NCBI GenBank assembly: GCA_023238725.1
Contig: CM041550.1
Location: 23,384,586-23,448,585, forward strand
DNA: 64,000 nt
Direction: 5' to 3'
Origin: Scortum barcoo
Taxonomy: Eukaryota; Chordata; Actinopteri; Centrarchiformes; Terapontidae
In this document: in pieces, positions 23,019-34,649 of the stretch
Layout: each line of letters starts with the position of its first letter
Position numbering within the stretch: position 1 is the stretch's first letter
Notes under the pieces: model-generated
Database searches by the model: none
Told to the model about the DNA's origin: nothing
The model's input: the letters and a program-made list of their open reading frames with translations, nothing else
Translations under genes and position numbers: made by a program

Positions 23019-25671
23019 CTGCAGGGGAAGAGATAATGACTAAGTTAGGCCGAGAATCAGATCCTGTTGATCACTTTACTGAACATGCTTGAAAAAGTAA
23101 GTTTAGTCAAGAGTAGAGAGTTCATGATTCCTGCATTTAGGTTCCAATTGTTACATTACAGTTTCATGGTGAACGTTGACAAGCACTTCACATCTATATG
23201 CACTTACAGCCAGCAGCATTACCATACAACAGTCACATTTAATTGGACAAAAATACAGTAAATGGATCTTAAGTAAATGCATTGTGTTGTGTTACTAAAG
23301 TTTCCACTTCAAATATTGACTTTCATTGTACATTCATTGAGATGATGTGAAGATAATGTCATGAAGGTTGAAAAAACACTTAGCCTATAAATAGTTCCAG
23401 CAGCACCCTGAGGTGCCTTACAACAGGCCCACCAAAGATTTGTTCATTTTCTGTTTATTGTTAAGCATATTTTATAACGTTTTAACATACAGTACACAAA
23501 ACAACGCACAATTTAATATTCCAATAAGTAGAAAGAAAATCACTTAATTGAAAACCCTGTAAAATATACAGTCATGCTACCACTAAGATACTCAACATGG
23601 AAGCTCCACAACATGACACAGTAATGCAACACACCTTTCAGATTAGATGCATGGCAGGCTGAAATAGGAATCTGTCCCTAGCAACAGAGCTCAAAGAGAA
23701 CCTGAACAAAGTCAAAGTTAACTGAACCTGTGCCAGCCAAAATAATGCTACATTAAAGAGAAAAAAAATTAATAAAACCTCCTAGAAGAACTGAGCCAAA
23801 GGATGGTTTGGAAAGTGGACATAAATGTACTACTATAATTTGAAGTTAGGCAGCTAAAAGAAAAAAAAAAAAAGACTTGCATGCTTCTTAAAACTGCAGC
23901 TTTAATATTTAAAGTCAGCATTTTTAGATAATACAAAGGGAGCCAAAAACATTGAGCCCTGGAAACTTCCAAGCTTTTAATAAAGTAGAAATCACCAGCT
24001 GATATTTAGGAGCCATCTTATATTTCACTGTTAAGTTTTGATATGTCACGAGTTGGGTGGGAGAAGAAGCAACCGCACTAAACCAGCACAAATCACAAAA
24101 GCAGTTGTCACTACAAGATTTTAGTGTGGAAAACATCCACTGAGGTTCAAGTGAGCCTGACAGCTGGAGGCCCGATCAACAAGCTAGGCTCCTTGTGATG
24201 ATGGACACTCCACCCTAACACACCATTTGAGCTTTAAGGGAGCTCAGCCCCAAACCATGTTCACAGTAAAGTATGGATTATTACAGCCATAATTAAAGTC
24301 CACTGCAGTCGGCTATAGGTAGCATGGCAAGAGCAAAAGTCTCCACAAACAACTGTGTCTGGAAATATGAGCCCAGGAGCAACTGTCTAGCACTTTTTCA
24401 TTAAAAGCTGAGTAATTAGCAGAAAGTTTGACCCGCACCAAATGTAGCCAGGAAACAGGAAAGTATCTGACTTTCCCATGACTAAAGGTCATATATCTTT
24501 ACTGAAAAGGCCATAAAAAGTGCGTAAATGTGCCACATTATCCAGCCTTCCTGTGTTTTCACTTACTGGGCTTTACAATTTTGAGCTCAGGGACGGTTTC
24601 CTGCAACACATGCATGCCAAGGCTCAAACAGCAGCCATGAGCACAGACTCATAGACGGCTTGATGCATATGCACTTGTAGTAACGTGTTTGCTAATGACA
24701 CGCCACTAAAGATTTAAGTAGTAGAGATGTTTTTTTGCTCAAGACCCTGATCTTTCAGTGTTGGTTTATTATTGAGTCCAATCACATACCATCCTGGCTG
24801 ATACTGATAAAGGGTTGATTAAATATGTATTCAAATAAAAGCTATGCCTACTCAATCTGACATCTGTTTATTTTAGCCAACACCAATATTTTAAAAGATG
24901 CCCAGATGTTGATTGTCAGATTCAGCTTGGGACATTCGTTTTGTAGATTGCAAATGCAATCTGACAGAAATGAATTTATACCAGTAATTATTAAGTAATA
25001 ATTAAGAACCCTCCATTTGCTAAATGAGGACAAAAAGAAACAAAATAAAATGTACCGTTTCACAGCAGGCCACGGACACCTGTCCTGATAGCCACTCGTC
25101 TCCATGCTTTTGTTGAAGTCTGACAGGCAGTTGTCAACATTGCTAGCAAACATGTGCTGGTCACATGGTGGAACAACAAATTTTGCAGCCATTCCTGGAG
25201 AAAACAGACACTTTGCGTACATGAGACAGTCTGAATACAACTAACAGGAAAACAACTAACATCATTGACATATTTTGATGTGTGTTAGATATGTTGCCAA
25301 GAAACAAGCTCTCTGGAGAGTGTTTTTGAAAAGCCAATTTTTTGGTGTGAAAAATGCTGTCTTAGTGTGGGCCGAGCCTGACAGGTATCTGTGTCAGTGT
25401 AAGCTGATGGGTCAAATTTTAAACCGTTCTACTACTGGCATACTTTGTCAGCTTTTTTGTTAATGGTGGCTTTTATCCCTTATATCACTATGATTATTTC
25501 TTAGAGCTTACCCCTGGTGATAATTACTTAAACATCATTTAAAGAATGATTTTCTTTTTTGGTGAGCAATGACTGATCCTCTGCCAACAAGCTATGTACC
25601 AGGAACTACTGAAATTCTGGCTTACCTGTCCAGATGAAGATAAGAGCCACCAAGTATACAGTTAACACCAT
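22784..25671 (-). CDS. ramp1: RAMP1-like receptor activity-modifying protein, three exons, 139 aa
   Basis: RAMPs are single-pass membrane proteins that pair with calcitonin-family receptors, setting ligand choice and trafficking. Exons are 25671-25626 (MVLTVYLVALIFIWT, a signal peptide), 25194-25056 and 23018-22784; splice phases agree and all borders are GT-AG. The mature protein has the six RAMP cysteines at residues 26, 38, 55, 70, 80 and 102, the signature VDEIFLEVHHTYFSIC, then DPP and one membrane helix (about 113-132: LILLIAPVIIVTLFLPFLCV). The cytoplasmic tail is only seven residues. A sequon NKS is at 43-45. An in-frame TAG directly precedes the ATG. RAMP1 is preferred over RAMP2/3 because of the VDxxFLxVHxxYF string and the human chromosome 2 synteny; the exact fish paralogue is not proven. 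Confidence 0.87.
25056..25194 (-). CDS. ramp1: ramp1 exon 2 (first half of ectodomain)
   Basis: Acceptor tgttttctccag ends at 25195; donor gtacat begins at 25055. Encodes AAKFVVPPCDQHMFASNVDN, CLSDFNKSMETSGYQ and DRCPWPAVK, with three cysteines in RAMP spacing and one NKS sequon. Length 139 bases, phase 1 in and phase 2 out. Confidence 0.85.
25626..25671 (-). CDS. ramp1: ramp1 exon 1 coding part (signal peptide)
   Basis: Fifteen codons plus one base before a gtaag donor; almost wholly hydrophobic. The bases before the ATG on the minus strand (ttttctcttttaaatag) look like a splice acceptor, so a non-coding first exon may lie at higher coordinates. Confidence 0.75.
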
Positions 25672-28640
25672 CTATTTAAAAGAGAAAACCATGACGTTCA
25701 GGAATAGTAATGATTTTTGTATGATAATTCATTTATGATATCTATCATGTCCAGATGCACAGACACATTCTCTAGTTGGCAAATCTCCTTTCCCATACTT
25801 TAGTGAAAATGTGGAAAAATGTATTAAACTTTAGACTGACAGAAAAAAAAGACCCTTTTAAACTGAATAAAGTGTTTACTTGCCTTCATTGGATCTGCCA
25901 TTTGTTAAATTTATAATGAACTCTGACATTTTACACACTCTGATACTTCCCAAGGACTTTGAACATGTTCAACTCAAGCCCAGCTACACATGTTGAAGAG
26001 AAAAAACAATCGCCTCTGAGTGAAACAGACGTGATGGCCATCTGCTTCCTTGACTTTCCCACAAATTAATGAATTTATCTTGTGTGAGACTGACACTGAA
26101 AACAGATGTTACCAGGGAATGCAGGGAAAGGAGGATTTTTTTACACATCTGTGTAGCTGTGTTGTTTAATCTTCAAATTACTAAGTTAATTATAAGTCCA
26201 TATGGAAAATTAGAGACTGATAAAAATGTATTAAATAAATGTATTTCATCTATTTGGTATTATTTACCTTAATATAACTGAGCATCACTTACTGTAGCCA
26301 ACAAAGACATCATTTATCAATATCAGTTACATAAAGCAAGTTTCAGATATTAAAGGCTCAAAGTAATAAGCAAATAGAAAACCCTTTGTAAGCACATACC
26401 CCAGCTTTTGTGTTTTCTTCTTTGTGGATTCCTGGTAAAAAAGCCTTGATTACAACCTGTGCTGAAGAAGCTTCAAATCGTTTACCAGCCAACTCGCAGA
26501 TGCACGACTGGTCACAAAAAGCCTCTGTGTGATCTGGTCCAGTTTCTTATCGGTGCAACTCAGAGCTAATTGGATTGTGCAACAGCGATGGACAGGCTGC
26601 TTCCTTTCCCAGACTGAGCCTGCCTGTTCCCATGCTACCCAAAGATATGTTCCACACACAACCCCCCAGAGACACGTGAGCTATAAGAGGCCTCAGTGTC
26701 AACAAGCCTCCGTGGTGGTATCACACAAATGGTCTTAATGTCAGAGTTTATACCTGGTGATAATGATTGTGAGAGGTGAGAGGGGTGGGGGTTAGAGATC
26801 AGTGGGGTGGGCTGTATTCTGCCAATCCAGCATGCACTGGGGAGAAATATCTTGAACAGGTTGTAGGGCTGTTCTTGCCGGGCTGGCAGACACACAAACA
26901 GAAACTCAAACATTCACAACCAGAGGCAATTTACAGTTTCCAGTTCACCTGAGCCTCTGGTCTGTTGATTGTAAGAGAGAGCCAGAGCTGCTGGAGGAAA
27001 GACACAAAAACCTCAATGCTCCACCCATGTGTTGCACCTTCACCACGGGGGAGACACACATATTTAGATGTGAACATGTGCACATACAAAACTTTGATTT
27101 AGTTGCATTTTAGGAATCTGTGCTTGATGACATTAACTCCTAGATGACTGTCTTAACCTTAGCTAATGTTAATCCTAACTCAAATTAAAGTGGCAGTAAT
27201 CAATTTGAACATACACAATGCAAACTTTTCTGCCTCTCTGGTGCCTCATATCACTCAGCTAAGCGCCTCCCACCAAATGATGCACCAAAACGGCGAGCTG
27301 AACATCAAGGTTGCCCGCCACTATCTAGCAAACTGACGTCTCATCATCTCAGCCATTTATGTTTGTCTCAGAGGTAAGAAACAACAGTTAAAGCTAACAT
27401 TGTTAATGTGAATACTAAGATACTACGTGAAGGAGGACTAAAGATTTTGCTGGAACTTCAAGACAGTTACTGGGAATTTCTACTAGTGTACTGCAAGGTG
27501 TTGACGGCATGGGAAAACTTCTTAAAAATGACCAAGATGCTTGATGATTTAGAGTTTTAAAATCTCTCAGTACTCTCACTTATATAAGTATATATATATA
27601 TATATATAAGTCTATATGTCCTCATAAGTAACATAAACTCTTTTTTTAGCCACTTGGGGACAGTGAAGCCATCGAAACACAACACTGACATCACCATATA
27701 ATGTTAAAGCAAACTTGTAAGCTAACAGCTTCCTATTTACACATCAAGTGGATGTGGAGCAACATTAACTCATTTGAATTCATTTTTCTGCCTGTATGAC
27801 AAATGTCGGTCCAATATTCACCCTTCTTTTATCTGTTTCTATCTTCACCAACAACTGAGGGAGACATCTCTTTGCTAACTTTGTCCATTAGCTGTTTGGT
27901 GGTAAGCAATTAGCATGCAGTGGGTTTTTACAGCTTTTTCAGTGAAAGAAGATAGTATCCTGTGCATCTGGAAATGATGTTGATGAGATTTTGCAAAAAA
28001 GTAAAGCTGTGCTAAAGCGCCAAAACCCTGTGGGTTCTTTCTAACCTTTCACATTTGAGCCATTGTTTTTAGTGCAGCTTTAAACAATTGGCTCATTCAG
28101 ACAATGCAGTTTTAAGTTCAAGGAGCAACTTGTGGGTTGGAGACTCCTGTGAATCAGTCTGTAGGCTGATGATGTAGAAACTAGATTTTAAAAATTATGT
28201 ACATATACACTCTCAGAAAAAGGGATACAGTTTCTGTCGTCCGAGGTACAATCTATACTAATTTACCCCCCTGAGCTAATTACCCCATAGTAATTGTAAG
28301 TACCTTTTTGAGGGCTAAAAGGTGCATATGTGACAGTGTGTGTTAGGCTGTATTGCAATCAAGCTTTTGATTTAGATCTGAATATTTTACTGTTTCCTTA
28401 TTTTGATAAAGTAGTTTTTAACTTGTAAGGTTAAGGTGGGGCTACCTTGAAATAAAAGAAATAAAGTGGAAGGTACTGAATCCTGATTCACACTGAATTA
28501 CATACTGGACCTGTTTTTTTATGAGCAATATTTTGTTCTAATATGGGTTTTAAAATCAGTGAGTTTGTATTGTTTTTCTATATATCTATCTATATCTATA
28601 CACACACACACACAAACATAAACATATGACGGACTACTTA
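25672..28640. other. intergenic DNA upstream of ramp1
   Basis: No gene recognised. Contains a G-rich stretch at 26782-26811, a TA tract at 27589-27609 and AT-rich unique-looking sequence. It may hold the ramp1 promoter and a 5' UTR exon, which I cannot place. Confidence 0.45.
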
Positions 28641-28673
28641 GAGACCAGGAACTGGCGAGTGGCTAGCTAATGA

Positions 28674-28709
28674 TAGCTATTGTTAGCTAATGTTAGCTAA
28701 CAATAGCTA
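28674..28709. repeat. perfect 17-bp inverted repeat (hairpin)
   Basis: tagctattgttagctaa, a 2-base spacer (tg), then its exact reverse complement. It sits in a wider patch of 'gctaatgttagct' words and lies 260 bases from the THAP remnant. Confidence 0.9.
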
Positions 28710-28965
28710 ACGGTATGTTTATATCACAACACCCATAAGTCTGCTGTCAAATATTAAGCAACTACAAAATTAGTAGTGGTTATCAAATACTGACAGGAGT
28801 ACCCAGAGTTCAAACGTTCAACTCTTGGTATTAGTATTTAATCCCATATTACATTTTGTAGTGCTTTACTGCAGAGGTGCGAGAGGCAGAGCGGGGGCAG
28901 TTTGAGAGACTGGTGAGAGAGAAGTAATCTAGTACTTTGTTGAGTTTTTTCAATTACCCAATTTC

Positions 28966-29277
28966 CTACAAAAATAGAATAAACCCACATTGGACCGAGG
29001 TGCTGATGACACTGTACCTGATGAAGCAGCTGTGTGTGCTGAAGGACACACACCAGCTGTCGGCCTCACACCGGCCTGGCTGCACACCCATCCTGAACCT
29101 GATCCTCCGCTCGAAAACAAGCATGTTTTCCGTTAAAGAAACAGCGGTAAAGTCCCGTCTCTTCTTCTGCAAAACACGCACTTGGCACAAGGGCCAGCGC
29201 CGCTCCTTTTCCTGAAAACTGTGGACTGGACGTCCTGACAGGCTGGAGTTTTCACAACCTGCACAAACACAATAATT
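28966..29277 (-). pseudogene. THAP-domain remnant
   Basis: THAP domains are C2CH zinc fingers found in transcription factors and P-element-type transposases. The frame opens NYCVCAGCENSSLSGRPVHS, the typical start of a fish THAP finger with its first two zinc cysteines (C-x4-C). It keeps a Trp and then KKRRDFTAVSLTENM before the second ligand pair. There the usual C-x2-H is replaced by FERR, so both remaining zinc ligands are gone. The initiator Met is also missing: the codon before VNYC is AGA. The rest of the ORF is unrelated. I take it as a decayed gene or transposon fragment. Confidence 0.6.
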
Positions 29278-29280
29278 CAC

Positions 29281-31294
29281 TCTGATGAAAAAGGGTGAAA
29301 TGCGACGTTAAAGTTAAAAAGACACCCTAAATTACTAGTTTCATTACAGCACGTTAACCTGCAGCAGAGTCTGAACAACAACTCTTTCTCTTACATAATG
29401 TGACGAATATGTGACGATGAGATGATTAAAAACAAAATGGGTCTTTTTAGGAGCATTGATCTATACAGCTACTTTTGCATCATAATTTTTGCCTATAAAG
29501 TCTGCATTACCTTTTTTAATCCACTGGATAGTGGATCAGTAGCTCTTCACGTACAGCCACTGTCTGATGGTAATAAAAGTCTGACAGAGGACTTGCTGCA
29601 GGGCTGTGTGGTGAACAGGATAATCTGCTCTCACAGATCTGCTGCTCTGTCTGCTTCCAGAACACTGCAGATACTTCTGTTTGTGTCATCACATAAAGAA
29701 GATAGAGGAGATCTAGAATGTTATTTTATGAAATAATTCATTATTGTTATATATGCTATATAAATGTATTATATACGTAGTGATGTAGCAGTGAGACCTT
29801 TGCTTTACAAGCAGGTGAGTCAACATGCCAGCTCTTTCCCTAACACACTTTTTCTCTCACTCTCTTGCCTTATTCTGCCCACACACAAATACACACACCC
29901 CTTTCCTTGAGGTTTTCACCAAGTGATGATATATGTGTTTATCTGTAGTTATAAATTAATTATGAAACACTACAATTCAGATTTTTTTTTAAGGAAACCT
30001 TAACTGACATACACATATTAAGTCAACGTGTTACCTCATCAGTTCCTGGATATCTGAAACCTTACAAATATAAAACTCCTTTTTACTCCTCTCCTTTGAA
30101 TTATGCCCATGACAGAGGAAAAAAGTGTGGAAAATGTGACCACCTTCCTGTGGCATTCCATTTGTCTCGACTAAAATGACTCTTTGAAAGATGGATCTTT
30201 CTGGAGCCCAGTTAAAATATCTCTCAGCACTGCACTATCATGTCGTTCCGCTTAAGTGTAAATTGAAACATTCCAACATTGTTCAGCTCTTGCCATTCAT
30301 TCGGAGTTGCTAAGCAACACATACACATAATATAATTATAATGCATTAGTAAGCGGAGAAATGCTGAGGAGTGGTCATTAGAAAACATTTCCATTTCCCT
30401 AAATTGAAGACATAACAGTATAGGCGGCAGAGCAAACAGTACACAGCAGATAAACACAGTTTGGTAAATGTTCTGTGCCTGTGAAAGGAAACAAGCCACG
30501 TGCTGTTTGGACAGTGTCTCTCATTTAAAGTAATGGAAAATATTTTTTCAGGTAGGAACAAGAGTAAAAGTAAGAGGTCACGTTCTGTAAACTTGATATT
30601 TGCCTCAGAAAGGAGGGGGAAAAAACACAAATCCTTGTTTTGGTCTACAAAAACTTTTTCCACACTTCTGTTATGTACCTACCCACCACCCCTGTTTGAA
30701 AGGTTCTGTGATTAACTGGTCTTTCATTACCCCGCTGGGAAGGTTGCATTGGTTGAGATATGACAATTCAAGATAAGATTAGGTAGTATGGATAGAAGGA
30801 GAACTACACTGTAAAATGCAACTTATTTAGCAGTCAAGATACAGTTTAATGGCACAGATAAGGGTGAATATTAAACTTTCCACAATTGTGTAAATCTGAC
30901 ATTGCATTAATTCATTAATCACTGTATATAATGATTTACATGAGAGATCTGGGGCATGGAAAGCGTACATTCATTGTTAGGACAGATCATAAATTCTTGT
31001 GACTTGTGTTCTGCAACAATTGCATGTTTTTCACTAAAAGAATATAGACTGCATGTGGACTATGTAGGCAAATAAAAGGCCTACAGCGTGTGTCTCTATT
31101 GTGGGAGACATTATTGATGCATCAACATATAAAGATATATGTTAACATTTGCAAAGTGTGCTTATTTGCTTTCTTCCCAAGAATTAGATTAGAAATTTGA
31201 TACCACTCTTATATGACCATTTACTATGAAGCTGGAGCCAGTAGGCAATTAATTACAGTGAGGACATTACTTTCCTGGATCCAGCTCCATACTG

Positions 31295-31327
<33 letters not shown>

Positions 31328-32079
31328 TAGCTGGCATTGTTCTCCTCATCTCTCGTTTAAACAAAGTAAATAAGCAAATTTTCCAAAAAGTCAAACAAAT
31401 CTTTCAAATGAATCAAACCCAATCATAGATTGGAGATCAGCTGCGTTTCGGGAGAAATTAAGTTTGTCTTTTTAAAACTGTTAACCCCAACTACAAGCCT
31501 GATAATCACACTGCCATTTCATGTCATTAGAACGGCTCTGGTGTCCAAGAAAAACAATGTTCCACTTTGCAGGATTCTATATCAACACTTCCTGACTTAG
31601 CCCAATTTACTCACCACGGAAAACAACTGGTTGCCGTACCCAGCAATGAAAGTATTAGCAGGTAATTGTAGATTTCTATGGTATGTGACACTGTCATTTT
31701 GTTTATATTTGATTCTACCAATTATTAGTATATTTATTAAAGATACCTCCTAACTTTACTGGTCCTTGTCCTCTTTGGCTATAGACATGTCATCCATACC
31801 CAATACCACACAAGATGTTACTGTGCGACCCCCAGTAAGTAGCTAGCTAGACTTCTGTTGTAGCTTAAAAATGTGCTATTCTCAACACACTCAGCACTTA
31901 GCCTACGTGATATCCAAAACTATGTAGCTGGCCATATTCTGAAGTTTGGCTAACTAGCATCTAGTATCTGGATAGATTTGTATCTAGATACGTAATGCCT
32001 TTCAGATACAAAAAGTGGAGTGCGCACAAGTAGAGGGCCTTATCTACTATTGCAGGCACCTTGTGTAGTTCATAAGTGT
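29281..32079. other. intergenic DNA
   Basis: AT-rich, no gene recognised. A (CA)n microsatellite is at 31296-31325. Short ORFs here look like chance. Confidence 0.5.
31296..31325. repeat. (CA)n microsatellite
   Basis: Fifteen uninterrupted CA units. Confidence 0.97.
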
Positions 32080-32630
32080 CTCATAGGTCTGTGAAGGAGA
32101 GGTTTGTTCTGAGCAAGGAGAAATATAAAAAGAAAACTAGTAAAGATGAGAGGCGTAGAGGGACATGCATGGAAATAACTGAGATTAGTTATTTGAGAAA
32201 ATAACAGAAAAGGAGAGGGCAGCTGAAGAAATTAGAGGATGTAACGACAACAGAGGGAAGATTGATGCAGACCGGGCCAAAGCAGAGGAGGCTAGGAAGA
32301 CGGCCATGGAGAGGGTGGGCCAGACCAAACGGAGGTTGAGTGCAGAAGGAGTAGAGTACAGCAACAAGCGTAGGAGAAGTGGCATGGAAAAAGTGTAGGA
32401 GCATTTTTGAGGGCGAGAGGCCAAACTGACAGAGAGCTGAGAGAGATAGAATTAGAGTTAAAAAAGCTAGATATGGAGGAGCAAGTGAGGAGGCCACACC
32501 AGTTGTAGCAGCAGATGGTCAAGAAGATGCAAATGATGCAAAAAAAGGCCCAAATGCAGGCTACACTGGCAGCAGCTACAAGAGTGAGCATTACTGAGAT
32601 GAGATGGCAGTACTTAAAACTATAACAGTC
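32080..32630 (+). pseudogene. decayed Lys/Glu-rich coiled-coil ORF, possibly transposon-associated
   Basis: In shifting + frames the sequence reads like one charged protein: SKEKYKKKTSKDERRRGT, then ADRAKAEEARKTAMERVGQT with KRRLSAEG, then GREAKLTE, LRELELKKLDMEEQVRRP and MQMMQKKAQMQATLAAATR. In-frame stops and frame changes separate the pieces. Heptad-like L/E/K spacing at the end resembles the coiled-coil tail of Myb/SANT proteins associated with Harbinger transposons. That family link is a guess; decay of a coding sequence is better supported. Confidence 0.35.
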
Positions 32631-32677
32631 TTCATTAACTCATTAACTCTAATAATTATAAAACATACAATTACGTG

Positions 32678-32751
<74 letters not shown>

Positions 32752-32752
32752 G
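32678..32752. repeat. compound (CT)n(TA)n(CA)n(TA)n microsatellite
   Basis: Four adjoining dinucleotide tracts without interruption: CT to 32699, TA to 32720, CA to 32744, then TATATA. Confidence 0.95.
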
Positions 32753-32759
32753 TATCATA

Positions 32760-34640
32760 ATCGAGCATCATGTTGCTGGAAAGGCATGGGTATGTCAGCC
32801 TCTTCAGTGGCATGCAGAATGCCTCTTTACCAGCCACCACACTTCACCACAGACAAACTTGTGTTATCTTTAAACCAGAAGGATGAGGCATCTATACTGA
32901 CGGTATTAGTCTCTCATACTTATCCCACTTTCAGGTATGGTGACCTGTCACTGATAATGCAGTGAAATAAATTACAACTAAATTAAGACATGGCAATAAA
33001 ACAAAACAAAGACAAGTGCAAACAGAAATGGTGGTAATAGTGCAAAATAGAGTCAGCCTATAGACTGGTTAAAGTGGTTAGATTGGTTAAAGTGTTAAAG
33101 TAGTTAAAGTGAATACACTTATGTCCTGTGTAATGTGCATGTTACTGTTGGACCCCCGGTCCTCCCTTGTTCTCTCCCAGTCTTTGCAGGTTCCTCACTG
33201 ATTCTGGTTTATAACTCCATATATGACTGATGATGTTCTCTGTACATGTGGCATCTATTGCACGTCTGTCCGTCCCAGGGAGAGGGATCCCTCATCTGTG
33301 GCTCTTCCTCAGGTTTCTTCTTTTTCCCATAAAGGTTTTTTGAAGTTTTTCCTGACCCAGGTTCAAGGATCTAAGGACAGAGGGTGTCACAACTGTACAG
33401 ATTGTAAAGCCCTCCGAGGCAAACAATATTTGTGATTTTGGGCTTTAAATAAATAAATTTGAATTTGAATTTGAATAACATTTTCACACCATTAAAAGTA
33501 TCATTGTAAATTTAACAGTGTTCCAATAAATTCATGTAATGAATGCCTTACCAGCCTTTGGGCTTAAGAATAAAATATCTTGTGATATGCCAGTTGTTCA
33601 GTGGAACAAGTGTCTTCCAACACCATGCAGCTGCAAACGTGGGTGGGGAGGAAACTCCAAACGCCTTCAAATGTCTGTGGGTTGGAATTTTTCGTCCAAA
33701 TTAGAATTTGTGCCAGAAAGCTGGAAATTTCATCACACATTACTGTCTGCCGCAGTCTTTTTTACACTACCACTGGGGTGCTCCAAAGTCTAATCCAAGC
33801 AGTCTAATTCACACACTGCATAGTGGTTTTAATCAAAACCAAAACATTTTTAAAATAATAGAAAGTTCTGTCATAATGTTGTCATAAGTCACACTGTGCC
33901 ATGATGATGATTGACTGAAAAAAAAAGTGTTTTACAACTGACACTTCTGAGACTTCAGTTTCCCTTCAGAGGAACTTGTGTCATAAATTTTAACATTCTA
34001 ATTTAGTTTGGTTTACAGGTCAGTCACTCCAAAAATAAATTAAACTTATTTGTTGTTTGTATCCATTAGTCCTGTAGTAAACCAAGTCCAAAAACCTTAC
34101 ACAAGTGGCAAAATCAGGCAGAGTGAGGATAGATGTATCTGACAGACATTACTTCATACTCCCAGACTAGCAAGCTGAGGTGTGTTATACAGTGAGCTAC
34201 ACTGACATCACACTGGAGCTGCACTGGGAGGCTGGAAACCCCAGCATGCATCCTGGGGTCAGTCAGAGACGAGGAAATATCTGCATCGTGTAATGGGTGA
34301 GAAGTTTCCTGTTAGTGCTCAGTCTGCGAGACATGCAACACGCGCTTCATCACATGACATTGCATTAGTCATTACATCATATGTCACTACATAATCATCA
34401 TTCATGCTCTTCTGCTCCTCATTAGTACCAACAGTCAAATTCCATAATCCTAACTTTTTTGTTGTTTTTTCAAGATCAATATCACTTGTAATTATACCTT
34501 ATTTCCTGGAAATTCAGTAGGAAAAGGAAAACCATGACCTCTTTGATCCGTCATGTTTTAAAGGGGTGTGTTTTGCTGCTGATCTTAACCTGAGTGTTGC
34601 TTTATTAGTGGACTTCTGTGGTAGTCATGAATTGACCATA
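32760..34640. other. intergenic DNA with a retroposon-like repeat
   Basis: Includes a small tandem run of 'ggttaaagt' at about 33063-33112 and the repeat at 33130-33478. No gene recognised. Confidence 0.5.
33130..33478 (+). repeat. dispersed fish retroposon-like repeat with (TTGAA)n tail
   Basis: Contains stock fish-repeat phrases: agagggatccctcatctgtg, gctcttcctcaggtttcttc, tctaaggacagagggtgt and ttgtaaagccctccgaggca. It ends aataaatttgaatttgaatt, a simple 3' tail typical of retroposition. Family not named. Confidence 0.55.
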
Positions 34641-34649
34641 ATGAACAGC

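Noticed and set aside
32189..32591. Leu/Ser-rich minus ORFs at 32.2-32.6 kb
   Set aside because: Complement of the Lys/Glu-rich plus-strand remnant; hydrophobic appearance is a mirror effect.
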